From contig JBJXEY010000380.1 of assembly GCA_046153355.1 (NCBI GenBank), positions 1-6,522 on the forward strand: DNA of 6,522 nucleotides, in the 5' to 3' direction. The stretch's first letter is position 1. Every line of letters starts with the position of its first letter. This document shows positions 5,358 through 6,522 of this stretch, piece by piece. The position numbers and the translations under genes were made by a program. The notes below the pieces were generated by a model. That model ran no database searches. It saw only the letters and a program-made list of their open reading frames with translations, and had not been told where the DNA came from. The DNA is from 2-02-FULL-62-17 sp046153355. GTDB taxonomy: Bacteria > Pseudomonadota > Gammaproteobacteria > Burkholderiales > SG8-39.

Positions 5358-6355
5358 GCATAAATTTGCCGTTAGGCCCGGTGATGCTGGACGTGAAAGG
5401 GCTCGTTCTGGAGGACGACGACCAGGCGTTGCTCGCGCATCCGCTCACAGGCGGGGTGATTTTATTTGCGCGCAACTATGAGTCTCCCGAGCAATTACGC
5501 GCCTTGACGACATCGATTCACGCTATAAGAAATCCCAAACTTCTCATAGCAGTTGACCACGAAGGAGGGCGGGTTCAGCGTTTCAAAGATGGATTTACGA
5601 TAATTCCTCCCATGGCCGAACTGGAGGGCTTGGGGGGCGCGGCTAGCCAGGTGGCGAGAGCGCTAGGCACGGTGATCGCCAACGAGTTACTCGATCACGG
5701 CATCGATTTTAGTTTCACCCCGGTTTTGGATGTTGCGTTTGGGCGCTCCAGTGTCATAGGCAATCGCGCCTTCTCCAGCGACCCGCAAGTACTCGCGATG
5801 CTCGCCGGCGCATTGATCGAAGGCCTACACGCCGCCGGAATGGCCTCGGTGGGCAAACATTTTCCCGGCCATGGTCATGTTCAGGCTGATTCGCATACTG
5901 CGGTGCCGGTGGATGATCGGCATCGTGGCGAGATTGATGCCTGCGATATTCTTCCCTATCGACGTCTCATCCCCAAAGGCCTGCGGGCGGTGATGCCGGC
6001 GCACGTCATCTTCCCGCAGGTAGATTCGCAGCCCGCAGGTTTTTCGCGCATTTGGTTACAAAACATCTTGCGCGGCGAGCTGGGTTTCGAGGGCATGATT
6101 TTTAGCGATGATCTATCCATGGAGGGCGCCAGCACCGCCGGAGGCATCGTCGAGCGCGCCGATGCGGCCTTCGCCGCCGGCTGCGACATGGTGTTGGTGT
6201 GTAATGCGCCGCACGAGGCTAAGCGCTTGCTAGATGGCCTAGCGCCGCAGCAACTCGATCAACAGCGCGCCCTGCGCATGTTAGGCGATAGTTCGATGCG
6301 TAACGATGACACCTATTGGGCCGCGCTCCTACTGACTAAACAGTCGTTTGGCTGA
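5354..6355 (+). CDS. nagZ: Beta-N-acetylhexosaminidase NagZ (glycoside hydrolase family 3)
   Basis: NagZ is a cytoplasmic glycosidase of peptidoglycan recycling. It removes N-acetylglucosamine from GlcNAc-1,6-anhydroMurNAc and its peptides; the products can feed recycling and, where present, AmpR-controlled beta-lactamase induction. The 333-residue product (E. coli 341) starts close to the conserved GPVMLDVKG. It has GGVILFARNY (33-42), VDHEGGRVQRF (67-77), FTPVLDV (121-127) and the family signature KHFPGHG (168-174). The His-Asp dyad loop is QADSH, with Asp179 and His181. MPAHVIF (214-220) follows, and the nucleophile lies in FSDDLSMEG at Asp252. No signal peptide is seen, in line with a cytoplasmic enzyme. 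The start shares ATGA with acpS and has a good ribosome site. The codons around 5980-6040 contain a small set of inverted and direct repeats. A glycosylase gene follows 6 bases after the stop. Confidence 0.97.
   Translation: MSINLPLGPVMLDVKGLVLEDDDQALLAHPLTGGVILFARNYESPEQLRALTTSIHAIRNPKLLIAVDHEGGRVQRFKDGFTIIPPMAELEGLGGAASQVARALGTVIANELLDHGIDFSFTPVLDVAFGRSSVIGNRAFSSDPQVLAMLAGALIEGLHAAGMASVGKHFPGHGHVQADSHTAVPVDDRHRGEIDACDILPYRRLIPKGLRAVMPAHVIFPQVDSQPAGFSRIWLQNILRGELGFEGMIFSDDLSMEGASTAGGIVERADAAFAAGCDMVLVCNAPHEAKRLLDGLAPQQLDQQRALRMLGDSSMRNDDTYWAALLLTKQSFG
5980..6040 (+). repeat. Inverted and direct repeats inside nagZ
   Basis: CCCGCAGGT occurs at 6013-6021 and 6032-6040. CCTGCGGG at 5980-5987 is complementary to the first eight bases of both copies; with the second copy the pairing extends to nine (5980-5988 with 6031-6039). 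The two right-hand copies are read in different frames (Pro-Gln-Val and Pro-Ala-Gly), so the repetition is not imposed by the protein. No regulatory role is known to me. Confidence 0.45.
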
Positions 6356-6361
6356 ATCGCC

Positions 6362-6522
6362 ATGAAAGCGGTATCGCCAGATTCCAAGTCCTACGATGCC
6401 GCATGCCGCGATTGCCCACGTCTGGCGGGCTTTTTGAAACAAGTCAAAAGAGAATACCCAAATTATTTTTGCGCGCCGGTACCAGCGTTTGGCGACAAGC
6501 TTGGAACGAAACACCCAGGCTT
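6362..6522 (+). CDS. Uracil-DNA glycosylase superfamily protein, N-terminal part
   Basis: This reading frame is open to the window end; 53 codons are visible. The protein begins with a CxxC in YDAACRDCPRLAGFL (Cys15 and Cys18), followed by PNYFCAPVPAFGD (33-45). This pattern is typical of the N-terminus of iron-sulfur uracil-DNA glycosylases of family 4/5 (UDGb-like), which excise uracil and other damaged bases and use such cysteines as part of a 4Fe-4S site. The expected LLIVGLAP substrate-pocket segment would come just beyond the visible end, and the last residues (KLGTKHPG) do not match a pattern I know well. The start is the ATG at 6362, in the same frame as nagZ and separated from its TGA by two codons. 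No good ribosome site is visible, so coupling to nagZ is likely. The superfamily is fairly sure; the exact family is not. Confidence 0.75.
   Translation, partial: MKAVSPDSKSYDAACRDCPRLAGFLKQVKREYPNYFCAPVPAFGDKLGTKHPG

Noticed and set aside
6356..6361. Intrinsic terminator after nagZ
   Set aside because: Only six bases separate nagZ from the next start, with no hairpin and U-tract at the junction.
1..6522. Defence system, mobile element, CRISPR or biosynthetic cluster
   Set aside because: Every gene except the DUF4845 protein and the truncated glycosylase is a well-recognised core gene in conserved order; there is no accessory island.

Overview
This window looks like a stretch of core chromosome from a betaproteobacterium, most likely a relative of the Nitrosomonadales/Gallionellaceae. 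That placement rests on remembered gene order and protein wording, chiefly the two-helix LepB, the DUF4845 gene between lepB and rnc, and the run lepA-lepB-DUF4845-rnc-era-recO-pdxJ-acpS-nagZ. No database search was run. Base composition appears even throughout at moderately high GC. I see no transposase, phage gene, tRNA, rRNA or CRISPR.

All ten genes lie on the + strand. The window opens inside lepA (back-translocating ribosomal GTPase EF4), whose last 237 codons end at 716. A 63-base spacer that can fold into small alternative hairpins leads to lepB (signal peptidase I, GTG start at 780). A small one-helix membrane protein of the DUF4845 type follows (1579-1938). Next come rnc (RNase III), era (ribosome-assembly GTPase), recO (recombination mediator), pdxJ (pyridoxine 5'-phosphate synthase), acpS (holo-ACP synthase) and nagZ (beta-N-acetylglucosaminidase). 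A uracil-DNA glycosylase-superfamily gene starts 6 bases after nagZ and is cut by the window end.

Packing is very tight. rnc/era overlap by 11 bases, era/recO by 8, and recO/pdxJ, pdxJ/acpS and acpS/nagZ each share an ATGA. No internal terminator is evident, so one polycistronic mRNA with translational coupling is the natural reading. The genes combine ribosome and RNA processing (LepA, RNase III, Era), protein export (LepB), DNA repair (RecO, UDG), cofactor and carrier-protein maturation (PdxJ, AcpS) and cell-wall recycling (NagZ). They are housekeeping functions, not one pathway.

I do not see a new system here. The items most worth a second look are the uncharacterised DUF4845 protein with a prepilin-like N-terminus lacking Glu5, GC-rich stem-loops inside recO and nagZ, the foldable lepA-lepB spacer, and the odd end of the truncated glycosylase.
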